Source of the DNA: Nocardioides sp. LHD-245
Lineage (GTDB): Bacteria > Actinomycetota > Actinomycetes > Propionibacteriales > Nocardioidaceae
Assembly (NCBI RefSeq): GCF_030929495.1
Contig: NZ_JAVFWN010000013.1
Location: 62,001-126,000, forward strand
Direction: 5' to 3'
Length of the DNA stretch: 64,000 bases
The stretch's first letter is position 1, and the number at the start of each line of letters is the position of its first letter. Below, one piece after another: positions 50,845 to 58,452 of this stretch. Below the pieces are notes generated by a model. The model saw only the letters and a program-made list of their open reading frames with translations. It searched no databases and was not told where the DNA came from. Both the position numbers and the translations under genes were made by a program.

Positions 50845-51712
50845 ACCGAGAGCCCCGCGCCGCCGCCAGCCCGGTGAGCCACTCGCCGACCCCGGCCTCC
50901 ACCTTGTACGTCGCCAGATCGTCGCCGCGGGTCGGGCCACGGTTGACCACGACCACCGCCACGCCCCGCTGCGCCGCGCGGCGGACGAACCGCAGGCCGC
51001 TCATCACGGTGAGGCTGGAGCCGGCGACGACCAGCGTGCCGCCGCCGTCGGGGCCGTCGGCGAGCGCCTCGACCGCGGCGTAGCAGCGCTCCACGCGGGG
51101 CTTGGGGACGTTCTCGCCGAAGAACACCACGTCCGGCTTGAGCGGGCCGCCGCAGTCGGTGCAGGCCGGGACCGCGAAGTCGTGGGTCTCGTCGAGGTCG
51201 ACGTCGCCGTCGGGGCGGGCCGCGACGGCGACGTGGCGTGCAGCCCAGCCGGGATTGGCGTCCTCGAGTCGCCGCTGCAGCACGCTCCGCGGCGTCGTCC
51301 GGCGGCAGGCGAGGCAGACCACGTCGGCGATCCGGCCGTGCAGCGCGACCAGGGCGGGAGTCCCCGCGGCCTCGTGCAGGCCGTCGACGTTCTGGGTGAT
51401 GACCAACTCGGCGCCGAGTGCCGCGACGGCACGGTGCCCGGAGTTGGGCTCGGCGCGCCGCATCCGGGACCAGCCGAGGTGGCTGCGTGCCCAGTACCGC
51501 TGCTGGGCGGCGGGACCCGACACGAACTCCTGATAGGTCATCGGCATCCGTGCGGGCGCCCCGGGCCCGCGATAGTCCGGGATGCCCGAGTCGGTGGAGA
51601 GTCCGGCTCCGGTCAGCAGCACGAGTGGTCGGGACGCACACAGGTCGAGCGCGGCCCGCTGGTCGGAGCGCTCGCGTGGGCGCTGCCCGGGCCGCTGGCC
51701 GACGAGGGTCAC
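50828..51712 (-). CDS. Sirtuin NAD-dependent protein deacylase
   Basis: 294 residues. NAD site LLTGAGLSTDSGIPDYRGPGAP, TQNVDGLHEAAG and the catalytic His in LVALHGRIADVVCLAC are present. The structural zinc has two CxxC pairs (CLAC and CTDC). PDVVFFGENVP and VVAGSSLTVMSGLRFV complete the Rossmann fold. It removes acyl groups from lysines using NAD, giving nicotinamide and O-acyl-ADP-ribose. GTG 51712 overlaps the stop of the gene before it (GTGA). Its C-terminal codons lie in the palindrome. Confidence 0.93.
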   Translation of the reverse strand: MTLVGQRPGQRPRERSDQRAALDLCASRPLVLLTGAGLSTDSGIPDYRGPGAPARMPMTYQEFVSGPAAQQRYWARSHLGWSRMRRAEPNSGHRAVAALGAELVITQNVDGLHEAAGTPALVALHGRIADVVCLACRRTTPRSVLQRRLEDANPGWAARHVAVAARPDGDVDLDETHDFAVPACTDCGGPLKPDVVFFGENVPKPRVERCYAAVEALADGPDGGGTLVVAGSSLTVMSGLRFVRRAAQRGVAVVVVNRGPTRGDDLATYKVEAGVGEWLTGLAAARGSRFHHVM

Positions 51713-52266
51713 CGGTCCAGGGTACGCAACGGGACGAACACGTAGCGGCCGTGCCGCTCGACCCGCAGCATCTCCCCGGCCACCGGCCCGACCAGCACGC
51801 CGCCGGGCCGCAGCTGCCGGACCAGGGCGTTGGGCAGGGCATCGGCGTCGGCCGACACCAGCACCCGGTCGTACGGCGCCGCGGCCGGCCAGCCGAGCAC
51901 GGCCGGATCGGCGCGATGCAGCTCGACCCCGGGGCTCCGGGCGAGCCGGGCCCGGGCCATCGCGAGCACCTCGGGCACCAGCTCGACCCCCACGACGAGC
52001 CCGCTCCGCCCGGTCAGGCGGGCGAGCAGGGCGGTCGACCACCCGGACCCGCAGCCCACGTCGAGCACCCGGTGGCCGGGCTCGACGCCGAGCAGGGTCA
52101 GCATGGCCCGCACCGTCGAGGGCTGGGAGTTCGTGACGCCGTACCCCAGGGGCAGGGCGCGGTCCACGGCGGCGTACGCCCGCTGGTCAGGTGGCAGGAA
52201 GCCCTCACGCGCGACGGCGTCGAAGGCGGCGGCGATCCGGCGATCAGCCGTAGCGGAGCCGCGCAC
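51709..52266 (-). CDS. pcm: Protein-L-isoaspartate O-methyltransferase-like protein
   Basis: 185 residues, shorter than typical Pcm (about 210). YGVTNSQPSTVRAMLTLLGVEPGHRVLDVGCGSGWSTALLARLTG is the family substrate loop plus SAM motif I; VVGVELVPEVLAMARARL and LRPGGVLVGPVAG are the later motifs. It repairs isoaspartyl residues in aged proteins. Pcm normally has SQPxxVA at the active site; here SQPSTVRA is kept in part. The GTG start at 52266 lies inside the DUF2277 gene (23-nt overlap). Confidence 0.85.
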   Translation of the reverse strand: MRGSATADRRIAAAFDAVAREGFLPPDQRAYAAVDRALPLGYGVTNSQPSTVRAMLTLLGVEPGHRVLDVGCGSGWSTALLARLTGRSGLVVGVELVPEVLAMARARLARSPGVELHRADPAVLGWPAAAPYDRVLVSADADALPNALVRQLRPGGVLVGPVAGEMLRVERHGRYVFVPLRTLDR

Positions 52267-52510
52267 GCGCGCGCGCCTTCTCGGCCTCGGCCTCCCGGCT
52301 CTTCGGCGGAGCCGTCGTCACCAGGTCGTCGAGCAGGTGCTGGGTGATGTGGGCGATCTCCGCCACGGCCCGGTCGAAGACCTCTTGGTTGGCCTGGCTG
52401 GGCTTCGCGGTTCCGCTGACCTTGCGGACGAACTGGAGCGCCGCCGCGGTCACCTCGTCCCGCGTCGCCGGGGGCTCGAAGTTGTTGAGCGGACGGATGT
52501 TGCGGCACAT
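52244..52510 (-). CDS. DUF2277 protein
   Basis: 88 residues. It matches DUF2277 along its length: MCRNIRPLNNFEPPATRDEVTAAALQFVRKVSGTAKPSQANQEVFDRAVAEIAHITQHLLDDL. The MCRNIRxL(N/F)NFxPPAT opening is invariant in this family, whose role is unknown. The Cys-Arg-Asn-Ile start resembles a metal- or nucleic acid-binding patch but nothing is established. It is the first gene of the DUF2277-pcm-sirtuin operon. Confidence 0.92.
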   Translation of the reverse strand: MCRNIRPLNNFEPPATRDEVTAAALQFVRKVSGTAKPSQANQEVFDRAVAEIAHITQHLLDDLVTTAPPKSREAEAEKARARARLRYG

Positions 52511-52553
52511 GACTCCAACCGTACGCCGGAGCGCCGATCGCGGCCCAGACCGA

Positions 52554-54587
52554 TCACAGCTCGAAGAACTGCGCGTCCTCCCCGGTCACCAGCACCACCC
52601 GCCCGTCGGGCAGGGGGACGGTCCGGACCCGGTCGACGTCGACGCCGTACTCCACCTGGACCCGGCGCTCGTGTAGCTCGCCGCCGGCGAGCTTGACGAC
52701 CGAGAGGTAGCCGACCCGGCGGCTGCCCTGCTTCTGGACGACGGTCAGCACCGTGCGCTGCTCGGGGAGCCAGGTGAACGCGCGGGGGTCGGCGCCGGCG
52801 AGGGCCTCGGTCCGCCGGCCGTAGCCGACGACGTCGAGGCGGGTCACCTTCGTGGTGTCGCGGACGTCGAAGAGCCCGATCTGGGCGCCCCAGCCGCCGC
52901 GTCCGCCGGGGCCCTGCGGCCCCTCGCCGACGCCGATCAGGCGGGCCCGGCCGAGCGGGTGGAGATAGGAGGAGAAGCCGGGGATCTTGAGCTCGCTGAG
53001 CAGGCGGGGGGCGGCGGTGTCGGTGAGGTCGACGGCGTAGAGCGGGTCGACCCGGCGGAAGGTCACCACGATCGCGAGGTCGTCGAACCAGCGCACCGAC
53101 TGGATCTCCTCGTTGCGCCCGAGCCCGTCGAGACGGCCGCGCTCGACCAGGTCCTGGCCCTGCCGATCGAGGGTCAGCACCGAGCTGAAGTTGCCGGTCT
53201 CGCTGGTGGGGCCCACGGCGACCCGGAGCACGCCGCCCGCCTCGTCCAGCGACCAGCGGTCGCGGATCGCGCCCTCCACCTCGCCCGAGGCGACATGGGT
53301 GGCCCGAGGGCCGTCCAGAGCGAAGTCGAAGAGGTACGACGACCCGCCATCCCCGCGCCCCGGCACGAACCGCGGCGTGCCGGTCGCCGGGGCGCCGCAC
53401 CACTCGAGGCAGCCCCAGCCGCCGCCCGCGGCGGCCAGGTAGAGGTGGTCGGCGGACTCGTAGGCGATGTCGGTCAGCCCGGCCAGCCCGATCGCGTCGA
53501 GGGTGCCGGCGTCGCCGGTGTCGAAGCCGATGACGCTGGTGGTGCCGAGGGCGAGGTCGTCGGAGGGGAGCGCGACGTCGCGGCAGTCGAGCAGCTGCCC
53601 CGCCTTGCCGTCATCCACGGCGACCGTCGGGAGCCAGTCCGCGAGAGTGCTGTCCTCGACGACCTGCCGGTTGTGCGTCAGCGCCTCATCGGGGCTGCGC
53701 TTGCCGGTGGGCTGCACGAAGTCGAGGTCGGGCAGGCCGTTGGCGAGGACCAGGCGGACGGTGTCGCCGTGCTGGCGCGCCGAGAACCGCGCGGCGTCGT
53801 ACCGGACGTCGTCGACGACCTCGGGCGCGGCCGGGTCGGCGAGTGACACGGTCAGCACCCGGGTGCCGCGGATCCCGGCCTTGCCGGTGGGTCCCTTCAC
53901 GTCGCCGATCGCGACCACCGTGTCGCCGGCCAGCAGGAGCTCGGGAGCGTCGATGCCGGGGAGGTCGAGCGAGGAGAGCTTGACGGTCGAGGAGCCGGTC
54001 ACGTCGTACACGTCGATCCGGTCATCCCGCTCGACGACCATCAGGCTGCCGTCGGTCTTGACGGTGTCCGGCTCGTCGACGCCGGCCTCCTGCACGTTGG
54101 TGCCGGTCTCGCTGTTCGTCTGCCGCTCGGCCTGCGGGGCGGAGGCGGCCGTGCCGGTCGCCCCGTCCGCCGGGATCAGGTCGTTCCGCTCCAACCGGTC
54201 GCTCATCACGCCTGAGCTCAGGCCCTCCGCATAGAGCCCCATGCCGCCGCCCCAGCCCCACGGCCCGACGACGTCCAGCCCACGCCGGACGTACGACGCC
54301 AGCAGGTCGTCGCACGACGCCGCCGCCTCCAGGTCGGCCTGGAAGGCGACGTGGCGCGGCAGCCGGTCGGGCCCGGCCGGGCCGGCGCCTGGTCCGGCGC
54401 CGGGGCCGCCGGCCAGGCTGCCGGCGACGAACGCGCCGGCCAGGGCGGTCGCGGCGCCCGCGGTCAGCACGGGCCGGAGGACGAGCCGGCGACGCCGGCG
54501 GCGCTCCTTCGCGGTCGCGGCGAGGATCGCGCCGACCGGTGCCGGGTCGGTGGGGTAGTCGTCCCAGAGGTTCTCGAGGTCGGTCAT
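52554..54587 (-). CDS. Membrane-anchored beta-propeller protein (Beta_propel family)
   Basis: 677 residues. A cytoplasmic N-terminus of about 40 residues (ENLWDDYPTDPAPVGAILAATAKERRRRRR) is followed by one membrane helix (VLTAGAATALAGAFVAGSL) and then an extracellular domain of about 600 residues with Beta_propel features: TNVQEAGVDEPDTVKTDGSLMVV, RFSARQHGDTVRLVL, YLHPLGRARLIGVGEG. The closely packed Cys residues (WGCLEWCG) and the AGVDEPD(I/T)VKTDG motif are family hallmarks. The start overlaps the sigma factor stop (ATGA, 54584-54587), so it may sense an outside signal and restrain the sigma factor, though no classic anti-sigma zinc motif is seen. Confidence 0.83.
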   Translation of the reverse strand: MTDLENLWDDYPTDPAPVGAILAATAKERRRRRRLVLRPVLTAGAATALAGAFVAGSLAGGPGAGPGAGPAGPDRLPRHVAFQADLEAAASCDDLLASYVRRGLDVVGPWGWGGGMGLYAEGLSSGVMSDRLERNDLIPADGATGTAASAPQAERQTNSETGTNVQEAGVDEPDTVKTDGSLMVVERDDRIDVYDVTGSSTVKLSSLDLPGIDAPELLLAGDTVVAIGDVKGPTGKAGIRGTRVLTVSLADPAAPEVVDDVRYDAARFSARQHGDTVRLVLANGLPDLDFVQPTGKRSPDEALTHNRQVVEDSTLADWLPTVAVDDGKAGQLLDCRDVALPSDDLALGTTSVIGFDTGDAGTLDAIGLAGLTDIAYESADHLYLAAAGGGWGCLEWCGAPATGTPRFVPGRGDGGSSYLFDFALDGPRATHVASGEVEGAIRDRWSLDEAGGVLRVAVGPTSETGNFSSVLTLDRQGQDLVERGRLDGLGRNEEIQSVRWFDDLAIVVTFRRVDPLYAVDLTDTAAPRLLSELKIPGFSSYLHPLGRARLIGVGEGPQGPGGRGGWGAQIGLFDVRDTTKVTRLDVVGYGRRTEALAGADPRAFTWLPEQRTVLTVVQKQGSRRVGYLSVVKLAGGELHERRVQVEYGVDVDRVRTVPLPDGRVVLVTGEDAQFFEL

Positions 54588-55117
54588 GACGGTCTCCGTC
54601 CGGTGAGGTCGAGCAGGTGGTCGTCGGCGGCGAGGTGGGCCAGCGCGCGGGAGAGCCGGCTCTTCACCGTCCCGGCCGGGATGCCGAGGGCCTCGGCGGT
54701 CTGGCGTTCGGTGAGCTGCACGAAGTACCGCAGCACCACGACCTCCCGGTTGGGCTTGGTCAGAGCGCCCAGCGCGCGGTGGACGGCGTCGGCCAGTGCC
54801 ACCCGGTCCGCCGTGTCGGGCTCCGCCGTCCGCGGCCCGTCGACCGGGGCGTCGTACTGCCGGTCCTTCCACCACCGGGTGCGGCGGCTGTCGCGCAGGC
54901 AGTTGACCAGCATCCGGTAGACGTACGCGTCGCGGTTCTCCGCGCTGCTGACCCGGCTCCAGCCGGTGTAGCAGCGAACCAGTGTCGTCTGCGCCAGGTC
55001 CTCCGCCTCGTGCGGCCGGGCGCCGAGGAAGACGGCGGCACGGACCAGGCTCGGCCAGCTCTGCTGGACGTAGTCGGCGTACGCCGACTGGTGATCGGCC
55101 TCGGTGTCGGGTTCCAC
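54584..55117 (-). CDS. SigE-family ECF RNA polymerase sigma factor
   Basis: 177 residues from GTG 55117, with GAGGAG 5 nt upstream. Region 2 is DYVQQSWPSLVRAAVFLGARPHEAEDLAQTTLVRCYTGW, region 4 LTKPNREVVVLRYFVQLTERQTAEALGIPAGTVKSRLSRALAHLA. The YVQQSW-PHEAEDLAQ-TVKSRLSR combination is typical of the streptomycete SigE family. It would direct polymerase to a small regulon, probably including its own operon with the beta-propeller partner. Confidence 0.92.
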   Translation of the reverse strand: MEPDTEADHQSAYADYVQQSWPSLVRAAVFLGARPHEAEDLAQTTLVRCYTGWSRVSSAENRDAYVYRMLVNCLRDSRRTRWWKDRQYDAPVDGPRTAEPDTADRVALADAVHRALGALTKPNREVVVLRYFVQLTERQTAEALGIPAGTVKSRLSRALAHLAADDHLLDLTGRRPS

Positions 55118-55203
55118 AAGGTCTCCTCGCTGTGCTGAACCTATGACGGAGCCCGGGGCCCGAAGGGTTCCATCGGGTTCGGGGCCGGTGGAAGAGTGGG
55201 GGC

Positions 55204-56394
55204 ATGGCAGACAGCGCGCGCCCCTACGACGTCGTCCTGTTCGGAGCCACCGGCTTCACCGGGGGACTGACCGCCGACTACCTCGCCGAGCACGCGCCGC
55301 CCGGGCTGCGCTGGGCGCTGGCCGGCCGCAGCGAGCAGCGGCTGGCGGCGGTCCGCGACCATCTCGCCGCGTCCCGTGAGCACCTCGCCGACCTGCCGCT
55401 GCTGGTCGCCGACGCGACCGACGCCGAGGCGCTGGCCGAGGTGGTCGCGACGACGCAGGTGGTCGCGACCACGGTCGGGCCCTACGTCGAGCACGGCGGC
55501 CCGCTGGTGGCCGCCTGCGCCGCGGCGGGCACCGACTACGTCGACCTCACCGGCGAGCCGGAGTTCGTCGACCGGACCTATGTCGAGCACAACGCCGCCG
55601 CCGAGGGCTCCGGCGCGCGGCTGGTGCACTCCTGCGGCTTCGACTCGATCCCGCACGACCTGGGCGCGTACTTCACCATCCAGGAGCTGGCGAAGGAGGT
55701 CGGTGGGGAGATCACCACGCCGGTCACGATGCGGGGCGTGGTGCGCAGCAGGGCCGGGTTCTCCGGCGGCACCTTCCACTCCGCGCTCACCGCCTTCTCG
55801 CGCGCCCGGCAGATGAAGGAGGCCTCGACCGCGCGCCGTCGGCTCGAGCCCCGGCCGGAGGGCCGCCGCTCCCGGGCCACGGCGGGACGGCCCCGCCGCG
55901 ACCACGACCTCGGCTACTGGCTGCTCCCGCTGCCCACCATCGACCCGTTCGTCGTCGCCCGCAGCGGCGCCCACCTGGCGTCGTACGGGCCGGCGTTCAG
56001 CTACTCCCACTACGCCGGCACCAAGACCCTGCGGTACGCCGCCGGCGGCGCCGTCGGTGTCACCGGTCTGACCCTGGCCGCCCAGGTCCCGCCGCTGCGC
56101 AACGCACTGCTCAAGCGGGTGCCCCAGGGCGAGGGCCCGTCGCCGAGCCGCCGCGAGAAGTCCTGGTTCACCGTCGACTTCGTCGCCGAGACCGCGGGGA
56201 CGAAGGTCCGCACCCGCGTCTCCGGCGGTGATCCCGGCTACACCGAGACCGCCAAGATGCTGGCCGAGTCGGCGCTCTGCCTGGCCCTCGACGACAACCC
56301 CAACGTGGCCGGGCAGGTCACCACGGCCACGGCGATGGGGGAGGCCCTGCTGGCCCGGCTGCAGCGGGCCGGGATCGTGTTCGAGCGGCGCTGA
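55204..56394 (+). CDS. Saccharopine dehydrogenase-like / trans-acting enoyl reductase family protein
   Basis: 396 residues. N-terminal Rossmann fold: YDVVLFGATGFTGGLTADYLAEHAPPGLRWALAGRSEQRL, then DATDAEALAEVVATTQVVATTVGPYVEHGGPLVAACAAAGTDYVDLTGEPEFVDR and GFDSIPHDLGAYFTIQEL. This is the family of mycobacterial enoyl reductases that act on lipid (dimycocerosate-type) synthases, and of saccharopine dehydrogenase-like proteins. The substrate is not known here since no polyketide synthase is near. AAGAGT ends 6 nt before ATG 55204. Confidence 0.87.
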   Translation: MADSARPYDVVLFGATGFTGGLTADYLAEHAPPGLRWALAGRSEQRLAAVRDHLAASREHLADLPLLVADATDAEALAEVVATTQVVATTVGPYVEHGGPLVAACAAAGTDYVDLTGEPEFVDRTYVEHNAAAEGSGARLVHSCGFDSIPHDLGAYFTIQELAKEVGGEITTPVTMRGVVRSRAGFSGGTFHSALTAFSRARQMKEASTARRRLEPRPEGRRSRATAGRPRRDHDLGYWLLPLPTIDPFVVARSGAHLASYGPAFSYSHYAGTKTLRYAAGGAVGVTGLTLAAQVPPLRNALLKRVPQGEGPSPSRREKSWFTVDFVAETAGTKVRTRVSGGDPGYTETAKMLAESALCLALDDNPNVAGQVTTATAMGEALLARLQRAGIVFERR

Positions 56395-56565
56395 CCGATC
56401 CCGCTGTCCGGCCCCCGGGGTTGGTCGACCAAGCATCTGCTTCGGTACGCTGCTCGCGGCGTTCGGGGGCGCGCCATGGGGAGATGGCTGCGCGGCGCCG
56501 GCGGGGGCGACGACCGCGCGGGTCCGGGGAGAGGGGGCCCGCCGATGGGGCGCGGGAGCACACGT

Positions 56566-58290
56566 ATGTCCGAACGGGGAGCCAGCGCCCTGCTCGTCGC
56601 ACTGTTCCTGTCGGTGGCGATGGTCTGCACGGCGTTCGCCGTCGACCTCGGCCTCCAGCGGGTGCTGCGCCGTGACCTGCAGGCGGTCGTCGACGTCGTC
56701 GCGCTCGACCTGGCCCGCGAGCTGACCGGCAAGCGGGCAGGGGAGTATGCCGCCGCCGATCGCGCGGTGATCGACGCCGCCAAGGAGGCCAGCCTGCGCC
56801 GCAACGACCAGCTGGTCGGCGGGGAGGTGCGGGCGTCCTCTGTGACCTGGGAGCTGGTATCCCTCCACGACGGCGCCTGGCGACCCGCGGCGGCCGCCGA
56901 GATCCCCGGCGGGGTGCGGGTGATCGCCCGCTCGGAGGTCGCCTTCGCGTTCGGTGCGTTCACCGGGGTCGACCAGGGCCGCTCGACCCGGACGGCCGTG
57001 GCCTCCGCGCGAGCCGGTGCCTGCCTGAGGGTCGGCTCGTACGCCGCCCAGCTGGACACCCAGCGCTCCTGGCTGCTGGCCCCGCTCCTCGGGAACCTGC
57101 TCGGCTCCGACCTGGCGCTCGCCGTGCTCGACCCGGAGGCAGGGCTCGCCGGCGTCGAGCTCAACCTGCTCGACCTGATCGAGGAGCTCGACCCGCTGGT
57201 CAGCGCGGACATCTCGGCGGCGTCCTTCACCGAGGTGGCCGGCGTCGCGGTGGGTCTCTCCGAGCTGATGCTCGCCGCGATCCACACCTTGGAGCGGCAG
57301 AGCGGCCGGCTGGCGGAGATCGACCTGCTGCGCAACGTCCACAACGGCATCCAGGCGAACCTCCCGGCTGTCGGGATCCAGCTGAGCGACCTGGTCCGGC
57401 TCGCGACCGCGGACGACGCCGCGGCGAACCTCGATCTCAACCTGTTCGACCTGGTCGCCGGATCGCTGGCGATCGCCAACGGCACCAATGTCATCAAGCT
57501 CCCGTGGTCCGTGCGGCTGCCGCTGCCCCTGGGGCCCGACGGCACCAGCCTGGTCGACCTGAAGGCCTCGGTGAAGGTCGGGCAGAAGCCCGTCGTCGAC
57601 TGTGTGAGGGCGGAGAGCTCGCAGATCGAGATCGACCTCAGCGGCGACGCGCTCGCGCTCGACCTCGGCCTCGTCGCCGTACGGGTCCCGCTCTCGATCC
57701 GGCTCACCCTCGCCGACGCCAGCGCGACCGTCACCGCGGTCGAGTGCCTGCCCGCGGGCAAGCGGGTCGGGATGCTGGTCGACAGCGGCCTGCTCGGAGT
57801 CGACGTACGCCTCGGCCAGCGCGCCGACGACCCCACCTCGCCGAAGCTGAGCGTCTCCCTGCTGGGCATGGGCATCCCGGGGTGGGACGGCGTCGAGGTC
57901 GTCAGCGGCACCGTGGTCCTGGCGAGCGGGGCGAACCCGAACCGGCCCACCCGCGAGGAGCGCCTCGACATCGTCGACGAGGACTACGACGTCAGCGTGC
58001 CGATCCGGCAGGGCGGTCTCGGCCTCCCGGACCTGTTCCTGTCCGTCAACAGCCTGAAGCTGCTCGGCGGCCTCGGCCCGCTGTCCGACCTGCTGGCGTT
58101 CCTCGGCATCCCGAGCCTGCTGCAGTGGGTCGTCGACCTGGTGCTCCAGGGGGTGGTCAACCCGCTCAAGAACAATCTCGACAGGTGGCTGCTCGCCCCG
58201 CTGCTCGACGCGCTCGGCGCCGATCTCGCCGGCGGCACGGTGAGCGCGGTGGAGCCGGTGGACTGCGGCATGCCGCGTCTGACGGGCTGA
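56566..58290 (+). CDS. TadE/TadG-like membrane protein
   Basis: 574 residues from ATG 56566, with GGGAG 7 nt upstream. The N-terminus ERGASALLVALFLSVAMVCTAFAVDLGLQRVLRRDLQAVVDVVALDLARELTG is the TadE/TadG helix and adjoining motif (RGxxA..., D...AxDxAA). The remaining 500 residues are Leu/Asp-rich repeats such as LNLLDLIEELDPLVSADI, LDLNLFDLVAGSLAIANG and VKLPWSVRLPLPLGPDG, with few charges in clusters. No other tad pilus gene is in the window, so it is an orphan. It may be a surface or secretion-linked protein rather than part of a pilus. Confidence 0.75.
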   Translation: MSERGASALLVALFLSVAMVCTAFAVDLGLQRVLRRDLQAVVDVVALDLARELTGKRAGEYAAADRAVIDAAKEASLRRNDQLVGGEVRASSVTWELVSLHDGAWRPAAAAEIPGGVRVIARSEVAFAFGAFTGVDQGRSTRTAVASARAGACLRVGSYAAQLDTQRSWLLAPLLGNLLGSDLALAVLDPEAGLAGVELNLLDLIEELDPLVSADISAASFTEVAGVAVGLSELMLAAIHTLERQSGRLAEIDLLRNVHNGIQANLPAVGIQLSDLVRLATADDAAANLDLNLFDLVAGSLAIANGTNVIKLPWSVRLPLPLGPDGTSLVDLKASVKVGQKPVVDCVRAESSQIEIDLSGDALALDLGLVAVRVPLSIRLTLADASATVTAVECLPAGKRVGMLVDSGLLGVDVRLGQRADDPTSPKLSVSLLGMGIPGWDGVEVVSGTVVLASGANPNRPTREERLDIVDEDYDVSVPIRQGGLGLPDLFLSVNSLKLLGGLGPLSDLLAFLGIPSLLQWVVDLVLQGVVNPLKNNLDRWLLAPLLDALGADLAGGTVSAVEPVDCGMPRLTG

Positions 58291-58331
58291 CCGGGTCGGT
58301 TGGCCGGGTTGATCGGGCTGGTCGGCGGCGG

Positions 58332-58446
58332 CGCTGTAACACGTTGTCCACCTGACTGGGCGTCACATCTCAGCAGAAAGTGGCCGCTGAGCGGCCTGAA
58401 TCTGCTGACAGCCGACGGGTAGTCGGGTGGACGGCGTGTTACAGCG
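58332..58446. terminator. Three-tier nested hairpin between tadG-like and fused sigma genes
   Basis: Outer arms 58332-58357 and 58421-58446 pair over 26 bp with three non-Watson-Crick positions. In the + strand RNA all three are G-U pairs, so the stem is unbroken; in the - strand RNA they are A-C mismatches. Inside lie TCAGCAGA/TCTGCTGA (58370-58377, 58401-58408) and GGCCGC-TGA-GCGGCC (58382-58396). The structure favours terminating the + transcript of the TadG-like gene. Confidence 0.7.
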
Positions 58447-58452
58447 GAGCGC

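Noticed and set aside
53797-53812. CGTCGTACCGGAC in the beta-propeller gene
   Set aside because: The matching 13 bases lie within coding sequence with no second arm nearby. It is explained by codon choice.
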